Source of the DNA: Archaeoglobaceae archaeon
GTDB lineage: Archaea; Halobacteriota; Archaeoglobi; Archaeoglobales; Archaeoglobaceae
Direction: 5' to 3'
Length of the DNA stretch: 64,000 nucleotides
NCBI GenBank assembly: GCA_027064525.1
Contig: JAMOPJ010000037.1
Span: 1-64,000, forward strand
Shown here: positions 7,599 to 16,908 of the stretch, piece by piece
How the letters are laid out: every line of letters starts with the position of its first letter
Numbering within the stretch: the stretch's first letter is position 1
Notes under the pieces: model-generated
Seen by the model: the letters and a program-made list of their open reading frames with translations, nothing else
Database searches by the model: none
What the model was told of the DNA's origin: nothing
Program-made: the position numbers and the translations under genes

Positions 7599-8772
7599 AC
7601 TTCGGACTCTTCAGCTTTTCTTCAATCTCTTCGAGCTTTCTTAGCAGTTTCTCATCGATCTTCGGTTTTTCTGCTGGCTTAATTTCGATTTTAGTTTCAA
7701 CCTTCACCTCTTCAACCTCCTCTGCAACTTCTGCCGTCTTCTCTTTGAGTATCCTTTCGACGGCCTTCATCCAGCCTTCGGTCCATGGGGTCCCGTTTCT
7801 CTTTACATCAATCCTGCTCCTTTTAACCACTATGAGGTTCTGATGGCAGGCGTTTTCGCATGCTCCACAGAATATGCAGGTGTCCTCATCTATTGCGAGC
7901 TTACCGCCCTCGATGCTCCAAGCCTTCGTAGGACAGATAAGAATGCAGGCTTTACATCCGATGAGATCGCACCTATCATCGAGCAACCTCTCGTAGAGCA
8001 TGACTTTGCCTTCGATAGGTTTCTTAACTTCAACGCCTTCGTAAGGGCAGGCTTTAACACACCTCTTGCAGAATATGCATTTGTCATCATCTATGACGAT
8101 CTCAGCTATTTCGGGCAGTTCTCCCTCAACTATTCTCCTTCCCTCAACATCTATCGCTTTGTTTGGGCAAATCTCTTCGCAGAGCTTGCAGTAATCACAT
8201 TGAGATTCTTCTACGAGTATTTTTTCGAACGGCTTCAGTCCTTCCCCTTCGATCGCTTTAAAGGCTGAGCAGAATTCAACGCATATCCCACAGAGCTTGC
8301 ATCTCTCCTCATCTATCCTGATCGAACCCTCGATTCCTTCATTTTTGATTGGGATATCCTCCCTCCTCAGTTTGATCTTTCTCTCTATAGCATTCGTTGG
8401 GCAGATTCTATAGCAGATTGCACAGTTCACGCAGTTTTCAAGCTTCTTGACCTCTCCTTTCAGATAGGCTGGAGTTAGATCCTTTTTGAATTCGAATTCG
8501 TCGATGATAAACCTAAACGCATTCAGAGGGCAGAAGGAGAAGCATATCCCACAGAAGACGCATTTCGTGTGATCTATCATGATCGGGGGCATGTCCAAGC
8601 CTAAAGCTATGTCGTGAACTGAATGCAGTTCTATCGCATTGACGGGACAGGCGTAAACGCAGATCCCGCATCCTACACACTTCTTGTAATTGTAAATAAG
8701 TTTTCGAACTTCGACTTCGGTCTTCTGCTGGAATATGAACTCCTCTCCGCTCACTTCGACCGTTCTTTCCAT
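7570..8772 (-). CDS. Polyferredoxin with about eight [4Fe-4S] motifs
   Basis: The 400-residue protein contains eight Cys clusters of ferredoxin type: [80 protein letters not shown] and [11 protein letters not shown]. The clusters alternate with charged linkers. The last 90 residues are Glu/Lys-rich and probably disordered or coiled. It resembles MvhB-like polyferredoxins that wire heterodisulfide reductase-type complexes. Its start overlaps the end of hdrA by 22 bp, so the two are co-translated and probably form one electron-transfer complex. Confidence 0.85.
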   Translation of the reverse strand: MERTVEVSGEEFIFQQKTEVEVRKLIYNYKKCVGCGICVYACPVNAIELHSVHDIALGLDMPPIMIDHTKCVFCGICFSFCPLNAFRFIIDEFEFKKDLTPAYLKGEVKKLENCVNCAICYRICPTNAIERKIKLRREDIPIKNEGIEGSIRIDEERCKLCGICVEFCSAFKAIEGEGLKPFEKILVEESQCDYCKLCEEICPNKAIDVEGRRIVEGELPEIAEIVIDDDKCIFCKRCVKACPYEGVEVKKPIEGKVMLYERLLDDRCDLIGCKACILICPTKAWSIEGGKLAIDEDTCIFCGACENACHQNLIVVKRSRIDVKRNGTPWTEGWMKAVERILKEKTAEVAEEVEEVKVETKIEIKPAEKPKIDEKLLRKLEEIEEKLKSPKFRRSIEFSP

Positions 8773-10988
8773 CTCCTGACCTCCTCTACGAATTCTCTAA
8801 TATCTTCGGTTATCTCAACCTCTCCGGCGGATCTCCAAACGGCCTTAACCCTCCAAGCATCGTCGCCAAGCAAATCCTTTAGAGCTTCAACCCTTGACTT
8901 TGCTTTGAAGTTCCCACTTCCGAAGTGGCATTCTCCAAGTCTGCAGCCCGCAACGATAACACCATCGATCCCCTTCTTTAGAGCGTGAACTATCCATTCC
9001 GGCTTAACCCTACCACTGCACGGAACCATTATCGTTCTCACGTTGGCCGGATATTGGACTTTCAAGACTCCAGCTAAATCTAAAGCGGAGTAGGCGCAGA
9101 ACTGACAAGCGAACATTAGAATGAGTGGATCTGCGTTCTTCTCCTCAGCCAGTGCATCTATTTCCGCCAAAATCGCGGAGTTGCTGAAATAATTCATGTC
9201 TATCGCATCGTTTGGGCATGAAGCAACGCATACTCCGCAACCCAAGCAGGCTGAAGGGTTTATCTCAGCCCTCTTATGTTCATTGATCCTTATAGCTTTA
9301 AAATCGCAAGATCGAACGCATATTCTGCATCCTATGCATTTTTCCTCACATACGAAAGAGTAGAAGGGATCTGATTCGATGTCCTCTGCCATTACTATTT
9401 CCAAAGCCTTTGCGGAAGCTAATCCAGCGGATTCAACGCTCTCCCTTATATCCATCGGGGAGCCTGCGGCTCCGGCCAAAAATATCCCCCTCACGTTAGT
9501 CTCTACGGGTTTCAGCTTCGGATGGGATGGCATTAAAAATCCGTTCTCATCTACCGCTACCCCCAAAACATCTGCAAGCTCCGAATTACCTTCCATAGGA
9601 GTGGCTAAAACCGCAAGATCGAATTCCTCTTCCCTAACACATCCACTCAACGTATCTTCGAACGTCAAAACCGCCTTTCCGTTCCTCTCACGCACCCTCG
9701 GCTTTCCCCTGACGAACTTGACGCCCATCCTCTGAACCCTCTTGTAAAGTTCTTCGTGATAAGCACGCATGTCGATGTAGAATATCCAGATCTCCGCATC
9801 GGGATACCTCCTCTTTATCGTGAAGGCGTTCTTCAGCGTTGCGAGGCAACAGACCTTACTGCAGTAAGGTTTACCTTTCTCATCCCTGCTTCCGGCGCAG
9901 AGAACGAAAGCGATCTTCTTTGGAGTTTTTCCATCTATTAAGAGCTTTCCTTTGGTCGGGCCACTTGCTGAAAGAAGTCTCTCCAACTGCATGAGCGTTA
10001 TCACGTTCTTCGAGTTCTTGACCTTCAGATTGTATCCTGTCGCGACGATTATCGCTCCGACATCCACCTCTATCTCTTCATCTTCCTGCTCGAAGTTTAT
10101 CGCATTCTCCGGGCAGGATGAAACGCATAGCATGCAACCGATGCAGTGATTCGTATCGATCACGGCACACATCGGAATCGCTTGGGGAATCGGAAGGTAG
10201 ATCGCCTTCCTCATCTCATTCGGAATCCAGATCGGACAAGCCTTGCTGCAGAACTCTATGCATCCCTTGCACTTTTCCTCATCGACGAACCTCGGATGCT
10301 TGACTATCTTAACCCTGAAGTTTCCAACGAACCCCTTGACCTCCTTAACCTCCGCGTTTGTTATAACGTCGATGTTTGGATGCTTCCAGACCTCGCTCAT
10401 CTTGGGGGCTAAGATGCAGATCGAGCAGTCGTTAGTAGGAAAGACTTCGTTGAGTAGGGCCATGTGCCCACCTATGGTGGGAGACTTCTCGACCAGATAG
10501 ACCTTCGTGAAGTTTGCCAGCAGTAGCGATGCCGTGATACCGGCAACACCACCTCCTATAACGAGAACAGATCTTTTTACGGGAATTTTGACCTTGCTGA
10601 GGGGTTTGAGATGCCTCGCCCTCGCAACCGCCATTCTTACGAGATCCCTCGCTTTCAGATTAGCTTCAACTCCACTGTGAACCCAAGAACACTGCTCTCT
10701 TATGTTTGCGAAGACGAGCATAAAGGGATTGAGCCCGGCATCTTCGAGCAAGTTGCGAAACGTGTGCTCGTGGAGTTTGGGAGAACATGCAACGATGACC
10801 ACTCTGTCGAGTTCGTGCTCTCTAATCGCGTTTGCTATCTCTTTCAGTCCAGAGTCGGAGCACGCGTATTTGATTGCCGTTGAATACGCTACGTCTGGCA
10901 AACTTTTAGCGTATTCTGCGAGGGCTTCGACGTCTATGACTCCGGCGATGTTGAGCCCGCAGTGGCATATGAAAACCCCAATTCTCAC
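8751..10988 (-). CDS. hdrA: HdrA-like flavoprotein fused to MvhD domain
   Basis: A 745-residue protein. The N-terminal HdrA region has CHCGLNIAG, then the FAD-binding Rossmann motif VLVIGGGVAGITASLLL at about residue 145. A ferredoxin domain CIGCMLCVSSCP lies near residue 280, and two more clusters, CIGCRICVRSC and CLGCGVCVASCP, near 560-600. The last 150 residues (FACQFCAYSALDLAG, CSGRVKPEWI, VAGCRLGECHF) are an MvhD domain, the [2Fe-2S] partner that normally links hydrogenase to HdrA. Such HdrA-MvhD fusions can bifurcate electrons. No hdrB or hdrC lies nearby, so the partner at the disulfide side is unknown. Confidence 0.9.
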   Translation of the reverse strand: MRIGVFICHCGLNIAGVIDVEALAEYAKSLPDVAYSTAIKYACSDSGLKEIANAIREHELDRVVIVACSPKLHEHTFRNLLEDAGLNPFMLVFANIREQCSWVHSGVEANLKARDLVRMAVARARHLKPLSKVKIPVKRSVLVIGGGVAGITASLLLANFTKVYLVEKSPTIGGHMALLNEVFPTNDCSICILAPKMSEVWKHPNIDVITNAEVKEVKGFVGNFRVKIVKHPRFVDEEKCKGCIEFCSKACPIWIPNEMRKAIYLPIPQAIPMCAVIDTNHCIGCMLCVSSCPENAINFEQEDEEIEVDVGAIIVATGYNLKVKNSKNVITLMQLERLLSASGPTKGKLLIDGKTPKKIAFVLCAGSRDEKGKPYCSKVCCLATLKNAFTIKRRYPDAEIWIFYIDMRAYHEELYKRVQRMGVKFVRGKPRVRERNGKAVLTFEDTLSGCVREEEFDLAVLATPMEGNSELADVLGVAVDENGFLMPSHPKLKPVETNVRGIFLAGAAGSPMDIRESVESAGLASAKALEIVMAEDIESDPFYSFVCEEKCIGCRICVRSCDFKAIRINEHKRAEINPSACLGCGVCVASCPNDAIDMNYFSNSAILAEIDALAEEKNADPLILMFACQFCAYSALDLAGVLKVQYPANVRTIMVPCSGRVKPEWIVHALKKGIDGVIVAGCRLGECHFGSGNFKAKSRVEALKDLLGDDAWRVKAVWRSAGEVEITEDIREFVEEVRRWKERSK

Positions 10989-11070
10989 AATCGATCGTTA
11001 ACAATTGGGTTAATTAAGTTTTGAGGCATTGTGGTAAAGCATATATAACATTTTGTAAAGAATATTTAAC

Positions 11071-11448
11071 ATGGATGAGCGTAGAGTTAGGATCCTGCAG
11101 ACTCTCATCGGAAGCTTCGTGGGTATCGCGGTCGGACTATCGATAGTATTGGGAAACTATGCCGTTCCGATCGTCGCGGTGATCTTGGGGCTGATAGCGG
11201 TTCGATCGATTAGAAGCAGAGCGGAAAGGGAGGAAGTAGTGCTCGAAGATGAAAGAGCCGAGCTGATAGCGAGCAAGGCTTCGGACAGAACTCTCAGAAC
11301 CGTCACGATTCTGCTTGCTACGTTGGGCTTCGCTCTAAAGTTCTTGGGATACTCCAATGCGGACATCCTTCTCTACACCGTCTGTGTTATGCTGATCGTT
11401 TATTTGGCCTTCCATCGCTACTATGCTCAAAAGATGGGAGGGTTATGA
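11071..11448 (+). CDS. Small membrane protein, DUF2178-like
   Basis: A 125-residue protein with four predicted membrane helices in two pairs, separated by a charged loop ([20 protein letters not shown]) of the sort seen in DUF2178 proteins. It is followed by a small Cro/C1-type regulator with a 4-bp ATGA overlap, a pairing that recurs in archaea and bacteria. A TATA-like CATATATAACA lies about 26 nt before the ATG, suggesting a leaderless transcript. Function unknown; the pair may act as a membrane-linked regulatory switch (inference). Confidence 0.7.
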   Translation: MDERRVRILQTLIGSFVGIAVGLSIVLGNYAVPIVAVILGLIAVRSIRSRAEREEVVLEDERAELIASKASDRTLRTVTILLATLGFALKFLGYSNADILLYTVCVMLIVYLAFHRYYAQKMGGL

Positions 11449-11654
11449 AGAACAGACTTAAGGTTTATAGGGCGATGCATAATCTCACTCAAGAGGAGCT
11501 CGCAAAAGCTTTGGGTGTTTCAAGGCAAACGATAATAGCAATTGAAAAGGGCAAATACGATCCATCTTTAAGGCTCGCGTTCAAGATCGCCCGATTTTTC
11601 GGAGTCAGGATAGAGGACATATTCATATACGACGAGGACGAGCCGAAAGGTTAA
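11445..11654 (+). CDS. Cro/C1-type helix-turn-helix regulator
   Basis: A 69-residue protein made almost only of an HTH domain: [20 protein letters not shown], then [20 protein letters not shown], then [17 protein letters not shown]. It matches the compact YozG-like regulators that accompany DUF2178 membrane proteins. It overlaps the membrane-protein gene by 4 bp and is therefore translated with it. It probably autoregulates this two-gene operon. Confidence 0.85.
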   Translation: MKNRLKVYRAMHNLTQEELAKALGVSRQTIIAIEKGKYDPSLRLAFKIARFFGVRIEDIFIYDEDEPKG

Positions 11655-11679
11655 GCTACCGTTTGCACGATTTTGTTCT

Positions 11680-12213
11680 ATGGATCCCCTGCAAGATGTC
11701 TTCTTCTGGGCTTTGATTGCAACTGCCACGATGTTCTTGGAAGTGACAGTTTTCATATCGAGGAGGAGAAAGAGGAGGATCGTCTATGCGTTGGCGGGAG
11801 TATCGGCGATAATCTTGTTCGAAGTTCCCAGATTCATCGTTCCTCTCCTCCCCCAGCCGAAAATCGACTTTGCGTTCGCGAGACTCATAGGCTTAGCCGT
11901 ATTTGTCTTGGGATTGACGATAATGATGGCCGCATTTATTCAGCTGATGAAGGCGAAGAGGGAGGGCTGGAAGCTTCAGACCTCCGGCATATACGGAATC
12001 GTCAGACATCCAATGTATCTGGGAGACATCTTATGGGCTTTGGGTTGGAGCTTGATGCTCAAAGCACTTTACGCATTAGCGCTAACTCCGCTTTGGCTGT
12101 TTCTAAGATGTTCGCTCGCAATGCTTGAAGAGGAGAAGCTGATGGAAAAGTATCCCGAATACGCGGAATACATGCGAAAAGTCAGGTGGAGGATCGTGCC
12201 ATTTTTCATCTGA
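11680..12213 (+). CDS. ICMT/PEMT-family membrane methyltransferase
   Basis: A 177-residue membrane protein with four or five predicted helices. The C-terminal signature GIYGIVRHPMYLGDILWALG followed by EEEKLMEKYPEYAEYMRKV is the SAM-binding and catalytic part of the isoprenylcysteine carboxyl methyltransferase and phospholipid N-methyltransferase family. The methyl acceptor is unknown in archaea. The gene starts 25 bp after the HTH gene and ends overlapping the convergent nurA by 8 bp. Confidence 0.75.
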   Translation: MDPLQDVFFWALIATATMFLEVTVFISRRRKRRIVYALAGVSAIILFEVPRFIVPLLPQPKIDFAFARLIGLAVFVLGLTIMMAAFIQLMKAKREGWKLQTSGIYGIVRHPMYLGDILWALGWSLMLKALYALALTPLWLFLRCSLAMLEEEKLMEKYPEYAEYMRKVRWRIVPFFI

Positions 12214-13099
12214 TCTTACTAATCCACTTGAACGAAATTCCGTGACTCCTAACGGATTTCATGAAACTCGCCCTTGCTTTTGCATCTATACACGAATAGT
12301 GATGAGCCCTTTCGAGTATGTAGGGATACCCTCTCGTCTTGCCGAGAAGGCATTCGGCAAAAACAATTTTCACTATCTCCTCGTGCATATCCTTCATCCA
12401 ATTCGGATATTCTACTCTAACGGGCATAGATGGGTTTACCATAAGATAAGCGTAGCAGACGTCTTCGCCGAAGGGCAGGGTGTATGAGAACATATCCATG
12501 ACATCTGAAAGCAGGAAGGAGTCATAGATGTCCAATCCGAACTTTCTTGCGATGTCCTTGGAAAAGCTCTTATCTATGTAACCGATCAGCGGAGTTTCGG
12601 TTTCTTCGCTGAGCTTCAGAACCTCTGAGATTTTCTCTTCGTATTTGTCCCTTATCGAGGGATCCACAGAATAGGGCATCAGACTCCCATCAAAGAACAA
12701 CCAGCTTTTGCCATCCATTTCTTCCTTAAGCATCTCGAGCTCAAGCTGAAATCTTCTCAGATCTAAGTTCTCTTCGAGTCTTATGAACGTGGTTCTATAG
12801 TTTTTGCCGTATTCTCCCTTCCCGTGTATCACCCATATCTTCGCAACCTGAATGACGCCGATGGGAATTCCAAGCTCTCTAAGCGGGGCAATCTGACTCC
12901 CATCCACTCCAACGACCCTTTTACCATTCAAAACTTTGAGATGCCACCTGTTGCCGATTTCGATCCGATCGATTCTCAAAGAACTTAGAATTCGGTGCTC
13001 GACACTTCTCTTTTTTCTTTCAATTTCCTCGTTGTAGCTCCTGAGGAAGTCTTTGAACCTTCCGATGTTTTCAATTAGACTTCCGTCAAAGCTGTTCAT
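12206..13099 (-). CDS. nurA: NurA-domain nuclease
   Basis: A 297-residue protein with the NurA fold: VVGVDGSQI around Asp66, FFDGSL near residue 155, and LIGYIDKS near 195 supply the acidic metal-binding residues. NurA is a 5'-3' single- and double-strand DNA nuclease that works with the HerA helicase in end resection. No herA is in the window. Its position next to cas6 and csa3 on the same strand suggests a link with the CRISPR island, but it may simply be the island's neighbour. Confidence 0.75.
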   Translation of the reverse strand: MNSFDGSLIENIGRFKDFLRSYNEEIERKKRSVEHRILSSLRIDRIEIGNRWHLKVLNGKRVVGVDGSQIAPLRELGIPIGVIQVAKIWVIHGKGEYGKNYRTTFIRLEENLDLRRFQLELEMLKEEMDGKSWLFFDGSLMPYSVDPSIRDKYEEKISEVLKLSEETETPLIGYIDKSFSKDIARKFGLDIYDSFLLSDVMDMFSYTLPFGEDVCYAYLMVNPSMPVRVEYPNWMKDMHEEIVKIVFAECLLGKTRGYPYILERAHHYSCIDAKARASFMKSVRSHGISFKWISKIR

Positions 13100-13135
13100 T
13101 CAAAATTTGATCTGTCGTTGGGTAATTGTCCTTTT

Positions 13136-14047
13136 CTATTCGATGGAATACCATCCGTGTCCGTAGCTCGATCTCTTTCCGATGTGTGAGAGTTGGCAGA
13201 ATGCCAATACCTTCCTTAACGAAGCCTTTAACTTGCCGGAGTATGTAATTTCGCCGTGGATGAATGTTTCTTCGTTACCTTTGTATATGAAAGTCCTTCT
13301 GTTCAGGTTTGAGGATGCAGTGACTATTCTCTCCGCCGCCTTTAGAGCATCTTCCACATCTACGTCGATATCCGTTCTAAGATACTGGTAGCGTATCGAG
13401 GAATACTTTCTAAGCATAAACGTGACCAGATCTCTAAAATTTGGTTCGCTTATCAGCGCGCCATCTCTGATCAATCTGAATGGCGTCAGAAATCGAATTT
13501 TGAAGATCCTACCCACATTAACTCTGAAATCTCCATTTTTCACGTAAATCTTTGGATTGAAGAATTCGCCGTCTTCGAACAGTATACCCTTCTCGTTTCT
13601 AAAAGGATTTTCGACGGTTATCCTCTTAATTTTGAGTGACCCCCTACAATCGCGAGATCCAAGTCCAGATCTGCACATCGAATTAACGGCATTGAAGACA
13701 TGATCCTCATAGGCCATCGCATCGCCGTAAAGAACGATGGAGAATCTTAGAGTATCTCCCGCTCTGTATTCGGTTTTAGGCTCGAGAGGAGGTTTTATGA
13801 CGTAAGGTTTGGTGTAGTGCTTTATCTTTCTTAAAACTATACCTTTAGTCGTAGCTCTGAAGAGATAACCGTATGGACATTTGAAGAGAATCGGACATGC
13901 GTGGCAATCCCTCGAATCGTCTATTATACAGTAAAGCTTTTTGAGATGGTATCCCAAAGCCCCTCTAATCAAATTACCTTTCCAATTTGGAAGCTTTGCG
14001 GGCTTTAAAAATTCGAGTTCGAACGTGTAAACTCTGGCAATCTTCAT
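13136..14047 (-). CDS. cas6: Cas6 crRNA-processing endoribonuclease
   Basis: A 303-residue RAMP protein. It has an N-terminal region with a Cys set (CHACPILFKCPYG), a middle FSIVLYGDAMAYEDHV segment, GLGSRDCRGSLKIK, and a C-terminal YSGKLKASLRKVLAFCQ followed by IGKRSSYGHGWYSIE, the glycine-rich end of DUF2276/Cas6 proteins. It should cut precursor crRNA inside the repeat, leaving the 8-nt handle AUUGAAAG that ends every repeat here. It is the only Cas6 seen in the window and so likely serves both arrays. The next gene upstream on the same strand is csa3. Confidence 0.8.
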   Translation of the reverse strand: MKIARVYTFELEFLKPAKLPNWKGNLIRGALGYHLKKLYCIIDDSRDCHACPILFKCPYGYLFRATTKGIVLRKIKHYTKPYVIKPPLEPKTEYRAGDTLRFSIVLYGDAMAYEDHVFNAVNSMCRSGLGSRDCRGSLKIKRITVENPFRNEKGILFEDGEFFNPKIYVKNGDFRVNVGRIFKIRFLTPFRLIRDGALISEPNFRDLVTFMLRKYSSIRYQYLRTDIDVDVEDALKAAERIVTASSNLNRRTFIYKGNEETFIHGEITYSGKLKASLRKVLAFCQLSHIGKRSSYGHGWYSIE

Positions 14048-14080
14048 TTTTTAGCAGTTATATCGAAAAATTTTAAATCT

Positions 14081-14719
14081 TTACCCTAAGATCAAATTCG
14101 CCAACTCTGTCGTTTTTACCTCAAGCGGTTTTCTCTTCTCAACTTTTATCAATCCTAACTCCTCCAGACTTGAAATGTGTCTTCTTATTGTGCTCACATC
14201 TTTTCCCAAGGTTTTCGAGAGTGATTTAACGTCCTTCAGCCCTTGAGCTATCAGCTTGAGTATTTCAATCTTCTCATCGGTTAGATTTTGTCTGATTTCG
14301 TGTATTCGCAGTATATTCTGCGGGATCTCTATCAAGCCTGAGAAGTCTTCGAGTTCTATCTCCAACCTTACGTTCCTCATGGGTCTCATCAGGAGTGCAA
14401 ATAGCACTATAACAGCTAAAGCCCTCATACCACCGCTCAAGTTGACTATCAGGTTGTAATCCTTGAATTCGTCGAGCAAGGACATTACATCTTTTACAGC
14501 TCTTGTAAAGTTCTTCACATCTATCTGGACGAGTCTAACTTCGACATCGTAAGATCTCTCTACGAAAGCTTTGATCCACTCGTAAGCCTTTCTAACTTTC
14601 TCGACAAGTCCGGCAGTTATCAGGACTATTTTATCTCCTTCTTTAATTCCATGCCTGAGTATCGCCCTATAGCAGAACTTCTCGTCGAAGCCTAAGGTTA
14701 TGATCAGTGCTGTTTTCAT
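14081..14719 (-). CDS. csa3: Csa3 CARF-wHTH transcriptional regulator
   Basis: A 212-residue protein. The N-terminal CARF domain (about residues 1-130) begins KTALIITLGFDEKFCYRAIL and contains NLSGGMRALAVIVL, the ligand-loop motif of CARF folds. The C-terminal winged helix reads EKIEILKLIAQGLKDVKSLS and then KTLGKDVSTIRRHISSLEEL. Csa3 proteins control type I-A interference and adaptation genes and sense cyclic oligoadenylates. It is divergent from the I-A operon, with a candidate operator between them, and the Cmr Cas10 of this island could make its ligand. Confidence 0.88.
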   Translation of the reverse strand: MKTALIITLGFDEKFCYRAILRHGIKEGDKIVLITAGLVEKVRKAYEWIKAFVERSYDVEVRLVQIDVKNFTRAVKDVMSLLDEFKDYNLIVNLSGGMRALAVIVLFALLMRPMRNVRLEIELEDFSGLIEIPQNILRIHEIRQNLTDEKIEILKLIAQGLKDVKSLSKTLGKDVSTIRRHISSLEELGLIKVEKRKPLEVKTTELANLILG

Positions 14720-14736
14720 GCATCTTACATTAGATA

Positions 14737-14800
14737 ATGCAAGTATTTATTTATTTTCAATTTAAGATGTGATGAAAAAGCTTTTATATGATTCTTGCAT
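14737..14800. promoter_or_regulatory. csa3/I-A divergent promoter with inverted repeat
   Basis: ATGCAAG (14737-14743) and CTTGCAT (14794-14800) form a 7-bp inverted repeat across the csa3-csa5 gap. Between them TTTTATATGA (14781-14790) is a TATA box placed about 26 nt before ATG 14811, implying a leaderless start for the long I-A/III operon. The AT-rich TATTTATTTATT can serve csa3 on the other strand. Binding of Csa3 here is inferred from position only. Confidence 0.45.
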
Positions 14801-14810
14801 AATTGATATC

Positions 14811-15152
14811 ATGGAATTTGCAAAAGATATAGCTGAAGTCTTGGCTGTTCTGATAGCTGAGAAAGGCAACTACACCTATGTTGATAAGCTGGGTTATGCT
14901 CCATCGAAGGACTTAGCCATTTACTACATAAGAGAGGCGTTGAGAGATCTTCACTCTTTGATCAACAGTCAAAGATGGGACAATTCAAAGGCTAAAGCAA
15001 AAGCTGATAAGATAGATTTTGATAAAGTTGAGAGAGGCATTCAAGATTTGGCTAAGCTTGATCCAAGAGATAAGAAGAGATTGAGAGAGATAACAGCCCT
15101 TATCTCCGCTAAGGCACTTTCCATTTCTGCTACACTTGTTAAGGAGGGCTAA
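14811..15152 (+). CDS. csa5: Csa5, small subunit of type I-A Cascade
   Basis: A 113-residue, helix-rich protein (EFAKDIAEVLAVLIAEKGNY at the start, LREITALISAKALSISATLV at the end), directly upstream of csa2/cas7. Size, helicity and position match Csa5 (Cas11a), the small subunit of I-A Cascade. I chose ATG 14811 rather than 14769 because the TATA box lies 26 nt before it and the extra 14 residues overlap that promoter. It is the first gene of the 16-kb co-directional run. Confidence 0.7.
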   Translation: MEFAKDIAEVLAVLIAEKGNYTYVDKLGYAPSKDLAIYYIREALRDLHSLINSQRWDNSKAKAKADKIDFDKVERGIQDLAKLDPRDKKRLREITALISAKALSISATLVKEG

Positions 15153-15154
15153 GT

Positions 15155-16090
15155 ATGTTCGTTTCAATAAGGGGTAGGGTTTTGGTAAACGTGGAAGCAC
15201 TAAACATGACTGAAAGCGTTGGAAACTACGTAAAACATAGAAGGGTTCCGGTAATTTTGCCAGAGTCGTATACAACGTATTTCGTACCGGCTATAAGCGG
15301 TGAATCAATAGCTCATGGATTTCAAGTCGTTTTGGCTGAGGAAGCTAAGAAGAATGGTTTACCAGTTTGTAAGCTCTGTGAAAAGGGAATATTCCTAAAG
15401 AGCACGAATGAGAGCGTGTTCAAGGAATCATTTGGACAAGACCCACCAAAGGATGAGTTTGAATTTGAAAGGACCGTAGTTGGTAATTGCTTAGTCGAGG
15501 ATGTTGGTGGATTCCTGTATGCTCCAAAAGCTGGGGGAAACGTGAAGAGAACGTCGAACTTTTATACAGGATACATGATCCCGACGAAAGAGGCTTTGGA
15601 GAATGTGGTAATTGAGCCACAGTTGCATTCGAGGTATGCGCTTGGGACACCATTTGTTGAAGGAGGACAGGGACAGATGATATACTACGTTGAACTGTCT
15701 TCAGCAGTTTATACGTTTAGCTTCGACTTAGATACGAGATACATAGGTAGAGCTACTTTTGTTTACGATAAAGCTGGGCAGGATGTCGTGAACGATAGAA
15801 AGAATAGAATTGAGGTAACGTTAGATGCTATACAGATGTTCTTAATAGAGTTCATGTTTGGTGCAAAGAAGACGAGGTTTTTGCCAATGGTTGAGTGGGA
15901 GTCGTTGGTTGTAGCTATTAGCGATGACGTTTGGACAATTCCAAGTCCATTTGCAGAAAACTACATCGAAAAGGCTGAAAAGAAAATGCAAAAGGTAAAC
16001 TACAACACAAAGCTGTTTGTCTATCCGAGAGATGGAGAGTTTGAAGAAGTCGTCGTAAATGCTATTGAAGAGGCCAAGAGTAGATTATGA
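15155..16090 (+). CDS. cas7: Cas7 (Csa2), backbone of type I-A Cascade
   Basis: A 311-residue RAMP-like protein starting MFVSIRGRVLVNVEALNMTE and with VPAISGESIAHGFQVVLAEE near residue 50, characteristic of the Csa2/DevR family, which coats crRNA in I-A Cascade. GGAGGG lies just before the ATG. It follows csa5 by 2 bp and overlaps cas5 by 4 bp, so the three genes are tightly coupled. Confidence 0.92.
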   Translation: MFVSIRGRVLVNVEALNMTESVGNYVKHRRVPVILPESYTTYFVPAISGESIAHGFQVVLAEEAKKNGLPVCKLCEKGIFLKSTNESVFKESFGQDPPKDEFEFERTVVGNCLVEDVGGFLYAPKAGGNVKRTSNFYTGYMIPTKEALENVVIEPQLHSRYALGTPFVEGGQGQMIYYVELSSAVYTFSFDLDTRYIGRATFVYDKAGQDVVNDRKNRIEVTLDAIQMFLIEFMFGAKKTRFLPMVEWESLVVAISDDVWTIPSPFAENYIEKAEKKMQKVNYNTKLFVYPRDGEFEEVVVNAIEEAKSRL

Positions 16091-16908
16091 TCGGCTTTAT
16101 AGTCGATACAGAATTTGTCTGGGGATTTCAGGCAAGGATAGTAGGACTTTCAAAGACATCTCCCTCATTTTACTACCCACCACCGACAACTTTCTTGGGA
16201 GCTTTGGCTGAGGTCATAGCAAAAACTGAAGGAATTGGTGAAAAAGAGGGTAAGAAGATAATCCCAAAGCTTAGCGAAAACTTACTTGCCATCGGAGTTA
16301 GACCGATTAACTGTGTTCCCATCAAGTATGAAGACTTAAATAGAATTATAACTGTAAAAATTACTTCTGGCACACTTTATCCAAATCCGAAGGATTTAAC
16401 AAAATCTTTCGATTCACCAGCAAGAGGTAAAACCATTCTATCGAGCTTAGATGACGATGCTCCAGCTATAAGATGGTTTTTAGTCTTTAAGAGTAATAAA
16501 ATCAAATTTAATTGTGATGAACTATCGCTGAGCGAAGAACACCTCTGGAAGATTCATAGATTGGGTTCAAAGGAGAGTAGGGTTTCTGTTAGCGATGTTT
16601 TAAGGGCTGATGAATTAGATGTCAAAGATAGAAATGCAGTAACAAACTACAGTTTTCCCGTTACTAAATCGATTACGGTCGTTGATAGCAGAGGAAACTG
16701 GGAGTATGAGGTCTACGTGAACCCGTTTGATATTAAAAGATACGATGAGAAAGAAAATCCAGTGACGAATTATACGGCTGGAAGAAAGATACTACCGTTT
16801 AGGATTCCAATTTTACAAACCTTAAGACAGCCGATGTGTCGTGTTGAACTCATCGACAACGCCATAGCCTATAAGTTTGAAGATGAGGTGGTAGTAGGAT
16901 GGTTGTGA
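16087..16908 (+). CDS. cas5: Cas5, type I-A
   Basis: A 273-residue protein with the Cas5 start MIGFIVDTEFVWGFQARIVG followed by SFYYPPPTTFLGALAEVIAK, the conserved first loop and G-rich helix start of Cas5 proteins. Cas5 binds the 5' handle of the crRNA and caps the Cas7 filament. It overlaps cas7 upstream and cas8a downstream, matching the usual I-A order cas7-cas5-cas8a. Confidence 0.9.
   Translation: MIGFIVDTEFVWGFQARIVGLSKTSPSFYYPPPTTFLGALAEVIAKTEGIGEKEGKKIIPKLSENLLAIGVRPINCVPIKYEDLNRIITVKITSGTLYPNPKDLTKSFDSPARGKTILSSLDDDAPAIRWFLVFKSNKIKFNCDELSLSEEHLWKIHRLGSKESRVSVSDVLRADELDVKDRNAVTNYSFPVTKSITVVDSRGNWEYEVYVNPFDIKRYDEKENPVTNYTAGRKILPFRIPILQTLRQPMCRVELIDNAIAYKFEDEVVVGWL

Noticed and set aside
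7843-8268. Long antisense open frames opposite the polyferredoxin and hdrA genes (also 9379-9735 and 10702-11001)
   Set aside because: They mirror the codon periodicity of the real genes and have no recognisable domains or start signals.
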